Origin: Guptibacillus hwajinpoensis
GTDB lineage: Bacteria; Bacillota; Bacilli; Bacillales; Guptibacillaceae
Reading direction: 5' to 3'
NCBI RefSeq assembly: GCF_020524165.1
Contig: NZ_JAIVKU010000004.1
Coordinates: 558,001 to 622,000, forward strand
DNA length: 64,000 nucleotides
This document shows positions 34,286 to 43,103 of the stretch, in pieces. Every line of letters begins with the position of its first letter. The first letter of the stretch is position 1. The position numbers and the translations under genes are program-made. Under the pieces are notes generated by a model. That model made no database searches, had not been told where the DNA came from, and saw only the letters and a list, made by a program, of their open reading frames with translations.

Positions 34286-34928
34286 ATATCAGGAGATAAA
34301 TTATTTTTAACTGAGCAGTTATCACTAATTGACCTGTTTGGATTTGAGTGGTTTGAACGTCGCTAAACATCCGTGAAGAAGGTGAATAGGAACTCATTTC
34401 AACAATTTGATGCGGGGAATGCGGTAAGGGAATTTGGAGCGCTTGTGCAATTGTTTTAGCTTTTTGCTCTCCATCTTTTATCGCAATGGCTAACGCCTTT
34501 TGGTAAACGATGTTTGGATCTTTTAACTCAAAGCGAATATCCGAGACCACATTTGCCCCTGAAGCTACAGCTGCATCGATTGCGGCTCCAGCTTCCCTCA
34601 CTGGCTCTACGTACACTTTAAGGAGATGCGTTACTTTGTAACCAAGCAAAATTTTGACGTTGTTTTCATAGCGTACATTTTCTTCAATTCGATAATCAGA
34701 GGTTTGAATATTACCTGAAGGAATACCGAGAGAATGAAGAGACGATACAACGGCAGCGATAAGCATCGCATTTTCTTCCTGCGCTTCAGCTACTTGTTCA
34801 GATGTAGTCGTGACACCAGTAATAATGACCGCTCGATCCGGTGGCGTACTCACTTCTCCTGTTCCGAATACAGTAATCGTATGGTCGCATAGACATTCCT
34901 TTAGTTGATTTGAATTTATATTTGTCAT
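34284..34928 (-). CDS. SIMPL domain (DUF541) protein
   Basis: 214 aa with the SIMPL/DUF541 pattern: ITVFGTGEVSTPPDRAVI at the start, IQTSDYRIEENVRY in the middle, and KAKTIAQALQIPL in the C-terminal half. Members form oligomeric ring assemblies; the molecular role is not settled. Unlike many relatives it has no obvious signal peptide and seems cytosolic. The ribosome site is weak (AAAGTAGTG). It converges with the CoA-binding protein gene. Confidence 0.82.
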   Translation of the reverse strand: MTNINSNQLKECLCDHTITVFGTGEVSTPPDRAVIITGVTTTSEQVAEAQEENAMLIAAVVSSLHSLGIPSGNIQTSDYRIEENVRYENNVKILLGYKVTHLLKVYVEPVREAGAAIDAAVASGANVVSDIRFELKDPNIVYQKALAIAIKDGEQKAKTIAQALQIPLPHSPHQIVEMSSYSPSSRMFSDVQTTQIQTGQLVITAQLKIIYLLI

Positions 34929-35039
34929 TTTTCACACTACTTTCCAATAGTTTAAACAAATCATCACGATTAAGAGGACAGAAAGAGTCAGTTTTGTTAA
35001 AATTTTAAGTAGTCGTTAGGAAACGAAGGAGGAATTATA

Positions 35040-36278
35040 TTGCCAGAACAAATCATGTTAGAAAAGTATGCCGAACTTGCCCTTAAACGAGGGGTTAATC
35101 TACAAAAAGAACAAATGCTTGTCATTAATTCATCGATTGAAGGTGCTGAATTTACTCGAATCGTTGTAAAAAAAGCCTACGAAATAGGCGCAAAGACAGT
35201 ACATATTAATTGGAGCGATGATGCTCTAGACCGTTTATGGTATGAAAATGCTGCCCAGGATGTGCTTGAAAACGTTCCTGAATGGCGTGTTAAAATGTAT
35301 GATCACTTTGCCGAAGAAGGCGCGGCTATTCTGTCTATCCGTTCTACTAATCCTGATTTGTTAAAGGGGATTACCTCATCACGCATTTCTGCTTCAAATA
35401 AAGCAAGTGGCGAAGCAATGAAAAACTTCCGTAAATATACGATGAATGACAAAATTACATGGTCAATCGTTGCAATTCCAAATGGAGAATGGGCAAAGAA
35501 AATCTTCCCTGATTCTTCAGAAGAGGAAGCGATTGAAAAGCTTTGGGACCAGATATTTACGATTACGCGGGTAGATCAGGAAAATCCGATTGCTGCCTGG
35601 AATGATCACAATGCTACTCTTGCTAAAGCAAGAGGGGTTCTGAATGATCGAAACTATAAGAAACTTGTGTATAAAGCGCCAGGAACAGATTTGGAAATTG
35701 AACTACCGGAAGGACATATATGGAAAGGAGGATCTTCTCTTTCTGAACAGGGCACTGAATTTAATGCAAATATGCCAACGGAAGAAGTCTTTACATTACC
35801 TCATAAGTATGGCGTGAGTGGTACAGTATCTAGTACGAAACCATTAAGTTACGGTGGTAATTTAATCAACGACTTCTCGCTAACGTTTAAAGATGGAAAA
35901 GTTGTGGATTTTTCTGCGGAAGAAGGCTATGAAACGCTTGAAAATCTATTGAACATGGATGAAGGTTCGCGGAGACTAGGCGAAATCGCGATCGTACCAC
36001 ACCAATCTCCTATCTCTCAATCAGGGCTAATTTTCTTTAATACGCTTTATGACGAGAATGCTTCCTGTCATTTAGCTCTTGGAAAGGCTTATCCGAGCAG
36101 TATTAAAGGCGGAGCAGATATGGATGATGAAGCACTGGATCATCATGGTGTAAACAACAGTATTACGCACGTTGATTTTATGATGGGTTCTGGAGAACTT
36201 GATATTGATGGTGTCAAAGCAGACGGAACAACGGAAGCGATTTTCCGAAACGGTAACTGGGCGATCAATGTAAAGTAA
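35040..36278 (+). CDS. ampS: Aminopeptidase, M29 family (AmpS-like)
   Basis: Metal-dependent exopeptidase of 412 aa, the size of AmpS, removing N-terminal residues from peptides in the cytosol. Family segments seen are IELPEGHIWKGG, FNANMPTEEVFT, GEIAIVPHQSPIS, SCHLALGKAY and HVDFMMGSGELDIDG, which supply the glutamate, histidine and aspartate ligands of the two-metal site. Translation starts with TTG at 35040, 7 bases after AAGGAGG. It is monocistronic, with a strong terminator directly after the stop. Confidence 0.92.
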   Translation: MPEQIMLEKYAELALKRGVNLQKEQMLVINSSIEGAEFTRIVVKKAYEIGAKTVHINWSDDALDRLWYENAAQDVLENVPEWRVKMYDHFAEEGAAILSIRSTNPDLLKGITSSRISASNKASGEAMKNFRKYTMNDKITWSIVAIPNGEWAKKIFPDSSEEEAIEKLWDQIFTITRVDQENPIAAWNDHNATLAKARGVLNDRNYKKLVYKAPGTDLEIELPEGHIWKGGSSLSEQGTEFNANMPTEEVFTLPHKYGVSGTVSSTKPLSYGGNLINDFSLTFKDGKVVDFSAEEGYETLENLLNMDEGSRRLGEIAIVPHQSPISQSGLIFFNTLYDENASCHLALGKAYPSSIKGGADMDDEALDHHGVNNSITHVDFMMGSGELDIDGVKADGTTEAIFRNGNWAINVK

Positions 36279-36280
36279 GC

Positions 36281-36319
36281 AAAAAACGCTCTCACTGATT
36301 AGTGAGAGCGTTTTTTTTT
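36281..36319 (+). terminator. Strong terminator after ampS
   Basis: A run, CGCTCTCACT/AGTGAGAGCG stem, GATT loop, nine T residues. Confidence 0.93.
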
Positions 36320-36339
36320 GCATCGTAACCTGTTATAAA

Positions 36340-36369
36340 TTGCAAGTACTATCCCGTTCTTTCTATAAT
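36340..36369 (+). promoter_or_regulatory. Sigma-A-type promoter of the P450-helicase pair
   Basis: TTGCAA (36340-36345), an 18-base spacer and TATAAT (36364-36369). The predicted start near 36376 leaves a leader of only about 10-20 bases before the first coding starts. Confidence 0.7.
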
Positions 36370-36384
36370 AGAGGAAAATAGTGA

Positions 36385-37668
36385 GTGGTGGTTTCCGTGA
36401 GTGTTGAAAAGTTATCGGGTATACGTTTGAAGAATTATTTCTCCTTTCGTAAGGATCCATTAGGTTTTTTATCAAAAACCCGCGATATAGCGGATTTTGT
36501 AGAGCTCGGTGCTTCTTCTTTTGTCGTCCATCAACCTGACGCAGTCAAACAAATTCTTGTTACCAATGCAGAATCTTTTCAAAAAGGGAGCTCTGCATCG
36601 TTATTGAGCCAAACGATTGGGCGAGGGCTATTAACCTCAGAAGGCAAAACACATGAGCGGCAGCGAAAAATGATCATGCCTGCTTTTCATAAAGAGAAGA
36701 TGAACCATTATATCTCGATTATCCTCGATGAAACGAAACAATTTATGAAAGAATGGGATGATGGAGAAGTCATTTGTATTAGCACAGAAATGATGAGGCT
36801 AACATTAAGAATTATTATGAAAACCATGTTTGGTCAAGATATTTCAAAGAAAGAAAGCATCGAACTTGTCACAGCGGTAACCCATATTATTGAGAAATCT
36901 GCTTCTGACTTATTCCTCCCTTTTCCATCACCAGAGTTTGTACCTACAAAACGGAACAAACAATACAAATTAGGGAAGAACCGCTTAAATGAACTCGCAG
37001 ATCAATTAATTCAAAACACACCAAAAGGCAATCATTTGCTATCTCTTCTTCAAGAAACAACGTATACGGACGGTTCTCCACTTTCGAGCGAAGAAGTGAG
37101 AAGTCAAACCTTAACAATGCTTATTGCTGGTCATGAAACAACTGCTAACGTGCTATCATGGATGTGGTATGAGCTTTCAAAAAATGAAGAAATTGAACAG
37201 CTACTTTTAAAAGAATGGAAAGAGGCAAGAGAATTAAGTCATCACCAACTCGTTCTGACACAACTGTTTTTCAAAGAGACGCTAAGACTTTATCCTGCTG
37301 CCTGGGTGATATTAAGAGAAGCGATCGAACCAGTTGCTTTAATAGGGCATTATTTTAAACCAGGGTCATCGTTCTTGATTAGCCCTTACATCATGCATCG
37401 CAATCCGACATTCTTTGAAAAACCGGAGCAGTTTTCCTTATATCGAATGAAAGAAAAGCATGCCCCTTTTGCTTATTTCCCATTTGGGGGAGGACCTAGA
37501 AGCTGTATCGGAAGTCAGTTTGCTACTTATGAAGCTCAATTGATATTTTCAACAATAGGAAAAAGCTTTCATCTTCAACAATTGCACGACCATCCTGTAG
37601 AAGCAGAACCACTTGTCTCGTTACGCATTAAAGGTGGTCTTTTAATGAAAGTGCACAAACGAAAATAA
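36385..37668 (+). CDS. Cytochrome P450
   Basis: Heme monooxygenase, about 427 aa. The I-helix oxygen-activation motif is AGHETT (248-253), the ExxR pair is in KETLR (Glu298, Arg301), and the heme-ligand loop is FPFGGGPRSCIG with Cys374. The sequence is nearer to CYP102/CYP4-type fatty-acid or alkane hydroxylases than to camphor-type P450s. No fused reductase is present, so redox partners are elsewhere. The start is uncertain: GTG 36385, 36388 or 36397; the predicted leader is very short. The helicase gene follows after 11 bases, so they share a transcript. Confidence 0.92.
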   Translation: MVVSVSVEKLSGIRLKNYFSFRKDPLGFLSKTRDIADFVELGASSFVVHQPDAVKQILVTNAESFQKGSSASLLSQTIGRGLLTSEGKTHERQRKMIMPAFHKEKMNHYISIILDETKQFMKEWDDGEVICISTEMMRLTLRIIMKTMFGQDISKKESIELVTAVTHIIEKSASDLFLPFPSPEFVPTKRNKQYKLGKNRLNELADQLIQNTPKGNHLLSLLQETTYTDGSPLSSEEVRSQTLTMLIAGHETTANVLSWMWYELSKNEEIEQLLLKEWKEARELSHHQLVLTQLFFKETLRLYPAAWVILREAIEPVALIGHYFKPGSSFLISPYIMHRNPTFFEKPEQFSLYRMKEKHAPFAYFPFGGGPRSCIGSQFATYEAQLIFSTIGKSFHLQQLHDHPVEAEPLVSLRIKGGLLMKVHKRK

Positions 37669-37679
37669 TAGGTGATAAG

Positions 37680-39977
37680 ATGGATGAAATCATTAATGTG
37701 TCTGTACGACCGCTTGTTGAGTATGCATTTCGAAGTGGAAGTATTGATCTACGTTTTCGAACAGCGACCAGTATGACGGAAGGAACACGACTTCATCAGA
37801 TGGTTCAAAAAACGTATGGTGAATTGGATAAAAAGGAAGTTCCCTTAGAGACCAGGGTGGATTACGAAGAAATGAGCTTTCATATCGAGGGACGGTGCGA
37901 TGGTCTACTAATGAACGGTGATCATTATATGATTGATGAAATTAAATCGACATCTCTCCCGCTCTCTGAGGTGAATGAACAGACGCACCCCGTCTATTGG
38001 GCGCAAGCAAAATGTTATGGATATATGGCTGTTGAGAAATATAACCTTGAACAGATTACCATTCAATTAACGTATATTCAGTCAGAATCGAATGACATTA
38101 TTCGATTTCAACAGTATCTAAAGGCAGCTGATCTGCGAGAATTCATGCAACGCATGGTTGAGCAGTATGCGCCGTTTGCAAGGTGGAAGCAGAAACATAT
38201 GACGTTGCGAAGTCAAAGCAGTAAAGCCCTTGCGTTTCCCTTTCATACTTACAGAGAAGGACAGCGAAAGTTAGTTGGAAGCGTCTATAAAACGGTACAG
38301 GAGGAAGCCACGTTGTTTGCGATGGCGCCGACTGGGATCGGAAAAACGATTAGTACATTATTTCCTGTTATTAAAGCAATGGGAGAAGGGTTTGGTACAA
38401 AGCTTTTCTACCTTACCGCAAAAACCATTACGAGAGAAACCGCACAGGAAGCTTTTCAACTTATGGAGAAGAATGGCCTTCACATTTCTTCCGTAACCAT
38501 TACGGCAAGAGATAAGATTTGTTTTAAAGAAAAAACAATCTGTCAAAAGGACTATTGTGAATTCGCCGACGGCTATTACGATCGAATAAACGAAGGCATG
38601 CTTGATCTCTTAAGCAACGAAACGTTAATTACGCGAAACGTAATTGAACACTATGCAAAGAAGCATCGTTTATGTCCTTTTGAACTTTCCCTTGATTTGA
38701 CTTATACAGCAGACGCGGTTATCTGTGATTATAATTACTTATTTGACCCCCGTGTCTCACTCAAAAGACTAATCGATGAGCAAAAGAAACAAACGACAGT
38801 ACTTATTGACGAAGCGCATAATCTTGTTGATAGGGCGAGAGAAATGTATTCAGCTGAATTAATGAAATCCCCATTTCTTGAACTGAAGCGCGCTTATAAA
38901 AAGCACAACCATGCCATTTCACTAGCGGCAGCTGAGCTTAACCGTACGTTTCTTGACTATCGGAAATCGACTCATAATGGATCTCTCGTTTTGTCAGAAG
39001 TGGATGAGGAACTCATTGTTCAACTAGATACGTTTGTACAGGTAAGTGAAAAAGAATTGTTGCAACAAGGAAGCGATGAGCTTCTGTTAGAAACATACTT
39101 TTTAGCACAGAACTTTATTCGGATCGCTAAACTATATGATAAACGATTTATTACCTATGTAGAGGCAGGGAAGTCGGAGGTGAAAATGAAGCTCTTTTGC
39201 TTTGACCCTTCTCATCTTCTCCAAAAAATGAGGAAAGGGTTTCGAGCAAATGTTTTCTTCTCAGCAACATTTATGCCTTTTTCGTATTATCAAAACATGC
39301 TCGGTTGGAGAGATGAGGATTATGCGGTCCGAATTCCATCTCCATTTCCGCGCGAACATGCTGAGGTAATGATCGCACCACTTTCGACGAAATATCGTGA
39401 CAGAGAACGAACGTTGCCATCGCTTGTTTCGCTTCTAGAGAATGTTGTTAAAACGAAACCGGGGAATTACTTATTCTTTTTTCCTTCATATGGTTATATG
39501 GAAGAAGTTTATCGTGCATTCAACACTCCCGCTGAAGCAGAAACGATGATACAAAAAAGCGGCATGACAGAAGAAGAACGAGAAGCTTTTTTAAACGAGT
39601 TTACATCAGATCGGGAGACAAGTTTAGTAGGTTTTGCTGTAGTGGGTGGGGTTTTTTCTGAAGGAATTGATTTAAAAGGGGAGCGTTTAACAGGTGTCGT
39701 CGTGGTTGGGGTTGGTTTGCCTAACTTTGATACTGAACGCCAATTAATGAAAACTTACTTTGAACAAGACGGGAAAAACGGTTTCGAGTATACATATGTT
39801 TATCCTGGCATGAACCGTGTGCAACAGGCGGGGGGGCGACTCATTCGTACTGAAACGGATCATGGCCTTTTACTCCTCGTAGATAATCGCTATTTAGAAA
39901 AACGATATCAACAATTATTACCTTATGAATGGCAACATTACAAAGTCCTAAAAGACCCTTCGATGTTTCTCAAATAA
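37680..39977 (+). CDS. PD-(D/E)XK nuclease fused to an XPD/DinG-like DNA helicase
   Basis: 765 aa. Residues 30-180 look like a RecB/Cas4-type nuclease: His39, GRCDG (Asp74) and IDEIKST (Asp86/Glu87, Lys89). Residues 185-765 are a superfamily 2 Rad3/XPD helicase with Walker A APTGIGKT (216-223), DEAH (377-380) and four cysteines (281, 288, 293, 332) placed as the iron-sulfur cluster ligands of this family. The C-terminal motif VQQAGGRLIRTETD includes motif VI. It would unwind and possibly cut damaged DNA. GGTGATAAG precedes ATG 37680. Its pairing with a P450 is unusual. Confidence 0.9.
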   Translation: MDEIINVSVRPLVEYAFRSGSIDLRFRTATSMTEGTRLHQMVQKTYGELDKKEVPLETRVDYEEMSFHIEGRCDGLLMNGDHYMIDEIKSTSLPLSEVNEQTHPVYWAQAKCYGYMAVEKYNLEQITIQLTYIQSESNDIIRFQQYLKAADLREFMQRMVEQYAPFARWKQKHMTLRSQSSKALAFPFHTYREGQRKLVGSVYKTVQEEATLFAMAPTGIGKTISTLFPVIKAMGEGFGTKLFYLTAKTITRETAQEAFQLMEKNGLHISSVTITARDKICFKEKTICQKDYCEFADGYYDRINEGMLDLLSNETLITRNVIEHYAKKHRLCPFELSLDLTYTADAVICDYNYLFDPRVSLKRLIDEQKKQTTVLIDEAHNLVDRAREMYSAELMKSPFLELKRAYKKHNHAISLAAAELNRTFLDYRKSTHNGSLVLSEVDEELIVQLDTFVQVSEKELLQQGSDELLLETYFLAQNFIRIAKLYDKRFITYVEAGKSEVKMKLFCFDPSHLLQKMRKGFRANVFFSATFMPFSYYQNMLGWRDEDYAVRIPSPFPREHAEVMIAPLSTKYRDRERTLPSLVSLLENVVKTKPGNYLFFFPSYGYMEEVYRAFNTPAEAETMIQKSGMTEEEREAFLNEFTSDRETSLVGFAVVGGVFSEGIDLKGERLTGVVVVGVGLPNFDTERQLMKTYFEQDGKNGFEYTYVYPGMNRVQQAGGRLIRTETDHGLLLLVDNRYLEKRYQQLLPYEWQHYKVLKDPSMFLK

Positions 39978-40005
39978 CGTCATTGTCCTATGACCTGTTC
40001 ATTGG

Positions 40006-40036
40006 AAGCCTGCTCTTTTAGAGCGGGTTCTTTTTT
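40006..40036 (+). terminator. Terminator of the P450-helicase operon
   Basis: AGCCTGCTC against GAGCGGGTT (two G-U pairs), TTTTA loop, then a T run. The following 210 bases up to 40247 hold only the leader of the antiporter gene. Confidence 0.75.
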
Positions 40037-40247
40037 ATTTATGTAAATGGGAGCGTTTTTTATGGGTGATTCTCTTATAAATATTTCACGTATCTCCTCA
40101 GAACCTTTCGTAGGTATGATTGTTTTCGATCAAATATCAACAATTTTGAACCATTACATTTTAACTACATCTATGAAGTAGTGGTTTAGGTTTGTGAAGC
40201 GAAGGTAATGGTGAAGGTGAGAAACGAACTTTTGAAGGAGAACATCT

Positions 40248-41237
40248 ATGAATTTAATTCTTACCATTCTTTTATTTATTTTAGCAGCTATCGCAACTTA
40301 TTTTGTGGCAACTCGTCTTGCCATGTATGGAGATGCCATTAGTGAAAAAACCAAAACATCTTCTGCTTTTATGGGCATTATTATCGGTGCCGCTATTTCG
40401 CTTCCGGAATTAACTTCAAGTGTCACGGCGATTGCCATCGATAGTCCTGATCTAGCGATTGGGAATTTACTCGGAAGTAATTTATTTAATCTATTGGCTC
40501 TTGCAGTTCTCGATATGGTTTACCGACGAGAACAAATTATGGGACAAACTGATCTAGGTAGTAAACTCTATATCTATTTAGTTATCGTAATGACACTAAT
40601 TGTTGTTGCCGGCCTATCGTTGACCCTACCTGCGAGTATCTTCCACATTGGCTATAGTTCGGTCATTTTAGTGCTTGTTTACTTCGTTGGGGTTAAATGG
40701 ATCAATCGTCAAACGGAAGAACAAGTGAAAAGAAAGAGTCGTAAAAACGAAAAATATGGTGAATTTTCTTACCGTAGAGTACTAACCATGTTTATCTTAT
40801 CAGCGGTAGGAATTATGATAGTAGGCACTGTGCTCACATTGACAGCGGATCGAATTGCAGAGAGCACGGGTCTTGGCGCCTCTTTTGTAGGATCCTTTCT
40901 GGTGGGAGCAAGTACATCACTCCCCGATGCTGTAAGTGTTGCTACTGCTTTGAAATTAAGAAATTATAGTATGGGTGTGAGCTCTCTTCTCGGCAGTAAT
41001 GCGTTTAACATCATGCTTCTTTCCTTTACAGATGCCATTTATTTTAAGACAAATATTTTTCAGCATGCAAGTCCTTCAAACATTATAACGACCGTGTCTT
41101 CTATTATTGTTGTGCTCGTTATTTTGTATAGCATTACTCGAAAAAACAAGCGGAGTACGCTTTTTTACATGTTACCTTCCATTTTGATTGTTATTATTTA
41201 TTTCATCGCTACTTTCACTGTTTATACAATGAAGTAA
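40248..41237 (+). CDS. Sodium:calcium antiporter (CaCA family)
   Basis: Membrane antiporter of 329 aa with about ten helices and the two inverted alpha-repeats of the CaCA family: GAAISLPELTSSVTAIA with GSNLFN, and GASTSLPDAVSVATAL with GSNAFN. The second repeat has aspartate where glutamate is usual. It would exchange Ca2+ or another cation for Na+ or H+. GAAGGAG precedes the ATG. A strong terminator begins at the stop codon, so it is monocistronic. Confidence 0.9.
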   Translation: MNLILTILLFILAAIATYFVATRLAMYGDAISEKTKTSSAFMGIIIGAAISLPELTSSVTAIAIDSPDLAIGNLLGSNLFNLLALAVLDMVYRREQIMGQTDLGSKLYIYLVIVMTLIVVAGLSLTLPASIFHIGYSSVILVLVYFVGVKWINRQTEEQVKRKSRKNEKYGEFSYRRVLTMFILSAVGIMIVGTVLTLTADRIAESTGLGASFVGSFLVGASTSLPDAVSVATALKLRNYSMGVSSLLGSNAFNIMLLSFTDAIYFKTNIFQHASPSNIITTVSSIIVVLVILYSITRKNKRSTLFYMLPSILIVIIYFIATFTVYTMK

Positions 41238-41270
41238 GTTATAGAGGAGAACTCCTCTATAACTTTTTTT
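41236..41270 (+). terminator. Terminator of the antiporter gene
   Basis: AAGTTATAGAGGAG/CTCCTCTATAACTT stem with an AA loop, followed by T residues; it overlaps the stop codon. Confidence 0.92.
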
Positions 41271-41377
41271 ATTGTTTACCCAGTTTGTGTCAGGTGGAAT
41301 TACAAATGTTCATTGTGTCTCTCTTCTTAGACGCAGGAAAATCCAAGCAAACAATTCATAAATAAATTCACCAATAT

Positions 41378-41404
41378 AAAAAGCCGCCGGTAGTTTACCG
41401 GCGG
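41378..41404 (-). terminator. Terminator of bioY
   Basis: CCGCCGGTA/TACCGGCGG stem, GTT loop; the A run at 41378-41382 gives the U tract on the minus strand. Confidence 0.88.
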
Positions 41405-41444
41405 TTCAATTATATTCATCTATTGGGAATAGAGGAATGACTCA

Positions 41445-42026
41445 TTAAGCAACTTGCGGCCGCTTTGATGTTTTTGAAACGGCTGCATAAATGCGTGGGG
41501 ATATAAGGGCAGCGACAATGGATAAAAGGATGTCTTTAGGAAGAGGAGCGAGCATCCATAGCCAAGCCATGCCGTAAGTAAATCCTTCAGGAGCATCAGC
41601 CCAGAATTTGTAGGCGTAGTACATGTAATTGGTGCCTAGAACGTAATTCAATATAAATGCCGTAAAGCTCGCGATCAGGAACGTTCTCACAGTTGGTTTG
41701 GATTTCGATTCAATGATTTTACCTGCCACGTATGCTACTAAAATATAAGATAGAATAAATCCGAATGTTGGTTTAAAGAAAACGCCAGGGCCACCTGTAA
41801 ATTGAGCAAATACCGGAGCGCCTGCAAGACCAATTAGTGTGTAGACAATCATAGAAATGGATCCTAGTCGACTACCAAGTAAAAGACCTGCTAAAATCGC
41901 AAAGAAAGTTTGCAAAGTAATCGGTACGCCACCTACTACGAGAAATTGAGCGATATTTGCTCCTACCGCCATTAATGCGGCAAACATTCCTGCATAAACT
42001 AAATCAATTGTTTTCATCTTCCTCAT
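41445..42026 (-). CDS. bioY: Biotin transporter BioY (ECF S component)
   Basis: Membrane S component of 193 aa with six helices. GGVPITLQTFFAILAGLLLG, TLIGLAGAPVFA and the biotin-site region FTGGPGVFFKPTFGFI are the BioY family marks. It binds biotin outside and delivers it through an energy-coupling module encoded elsewhere. ATG 42026 follows GTGAGG. A BirA-like operator overlaps its -35, so it is probably repressed when biotin is plentiful. Biotin supply also matters for the carboxyltransferase at 1399. Confidence 0.95.
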   Translation of the reverse strand: MRKMKTIDLVYAGMFAALMAVGANIAQFLVVGGVPITLQTFFAILAGLLLGSRLGSISMIVYTLIGLAGAPVFAQFTGGPGVFFKPTFGFILSYILVAYVAGKIIESKSKPTVRTFLIASFTAFILNYVLGTNYMYYAYKFWADAPEGFTYGMAWLWMLAPLPKDILLSIVAALISPRIYAAVSKTSKRPQVA

Positions 42027-42059
42027 GACTGAACCTCACTTTCGTTATCACTATAATGA

Positions 42060-42088
42060 ATCGTAAAAGAAAAAGTTGATTGTGTCAA
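42060..42088 (-). promoter_or_regulatory. bioY promoter
   Basis: Minus-strand TTGACA (plus 42083-42088), 17-base spacer, TACGAT (plus 42060-42065). The -35 lies inside the BirA-like half site. Confidence 0.6.
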
Positions 42089-42110
42089 CATTTATTTTAA
42101 ATGGGTTTAC
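42081..42110 (-). promoter_or_regulatory. Candidate BirA operator
   Basis: TGTGTCAAC, 15 bases, GTTTAC. Firmicute BirA operators have GTTAAC half sites separated by about 15 bases; each half differs at one position here. Its overlap with the bioY -35 supports the assignment. Confidence 0.55.
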
Positions 42111-42404
42111 GAAAAAGAGGTGAATTGACTTAAATTGAAGATATTTTAAGCGTGTAAAGGTTATTATTCCGTTTTACTACCACAATTGACACTAATTAAT
42201 GCGAACTGGTTAACTTATTACGCTTGGAAAAAATGGTGAGACCCATGTTAGCTTTCATGGATTTGAGTAAGAAAAGGGTAATCAGAAGTGTATCAAATGA
42301 CAGTTGCTCGGACTCAACAATCCATTTGATTATGAGAAAACGTACTACTTAACAAAAAATCTATGGTAAACTAAGAGCGAAAGTACGTTGAAAGGAGCCT
42401 CTAT

Positions 42405-42800
42405 ATGAACATGTTAAGAGGAACCATTCTTTCTGTTTTATTGCTTTGTTTCGTACTTGCCATAAGCACGGCGTTTGCAAATGGACAAGATGAGAACCTT
42501 GCTTATGAAACTGGAGAGATACAAGAGAAGCTGATTCGCTACGAGGAACCGCAGGTTATTGGTGAATTAGACCAGGAAAAAGGGACAACCATGAATGAAG
42601 ATGATTCGGAAATAACAAATGAAAATGCAGAAGAGGCGACAAACGCGCCAGTGGACAAACCTTATTATTATCTTATTGTTAACAAAACTCCTTATTTAGC
42701 CGATAAATCTGATTGGGAGTCGGTTGAAGAAGGTCATACCGTTACACTCGGTTATGAAGAAGGTAACGTGCATGTCGTGAAAACAATTGATGAAGACTAA
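42405..42800 (+). CDS. Secreted or membrane-anchored acidic protein of unknown function
   Basis: 131 aa. An N-terminal signal peptide (RGTILSVLLLCFVLAISTAFA) is likely cut after AFA near residue 25. The mature part is very acidic (EDDSEITNENAEEATN) and ends with a short strand-rich segment YYYLIVNKTPY to VTLGYEEGNVHVV. Not recognised. AAAGGAGCC precedes ATG 42405 and a terminator follows, so it is a single-gene unit. High acidity fits an exported protein of a salt- or alkali-tolerant organism, but this is only suggestive. Confidence 0.75.
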   Translation: MNMLRGTILSVLLLCFVLAISTAFANGQDENLAYETGEIQEKLIRYEEPQVIGELDQEKGTTMNEDDSEITNENAEEATNAPVDKPYYYLIVNKTPYLADKSDWESVEEGHTVTLGYEEGNVHVVKTIDED

Positions 42801-43103
42801 ACATTAAGGTACAATACGGTTCGATGTTTTTTTCTCTCCTGCCAATGCGCAGGATTTTTTAATACGTTAAGAAGGAATTCATTTCGAGCCCTTAGTCGAG
42901 GATGTAGAAGATCGATCTTCGTAAGGAGCGTCAGAGATGTATTGAATGAAACGAACGCAGTAAGAGGCTGTAAAACACTACCTCACTATTAAAATCAATG
43001 AGATCTGGCAATGCTTTAAAAAAAGGATCGGGCACAAAAAAGATAGAAACACCCGTTCTCATATGGTAGGCTAGTCTATACAGCAAGTTGAAAGGGGAAA
43101 AAC
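42801..43103 (+). other. Leader region of parE
   Basis: 303 bases. After the terminator at 42837-42860 there is a perfect 14-base palindrome GAAGATCGATCTTC (42907-42920), then about 180 bases without a gene. The parE ribosome site GAAAGGGG ends 7 bases before the ATG. I could not fix a promoter. Confidence 0.5.
42837..42860 (+). terminator. Terminator of the 42405 gene
   Basis: TCCTGC/GCAGGA stem, six-base loop, six T residues. Confidence 0.8.

Larger units (their letters stand above)
42027..42404. other. Divergent intergenic region of bioY and the 42405 gene
   Basis: 378 bases. Bases 42060-42110 carry the bioY promoter and candidate BirA site. The rest (42120-42390) is AT-rich, with no frame I can support; it must hold the promoter of the secreted-protein gene, whose -35 and -10 I cannot assign with confidence. 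Confidence 0.6.
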
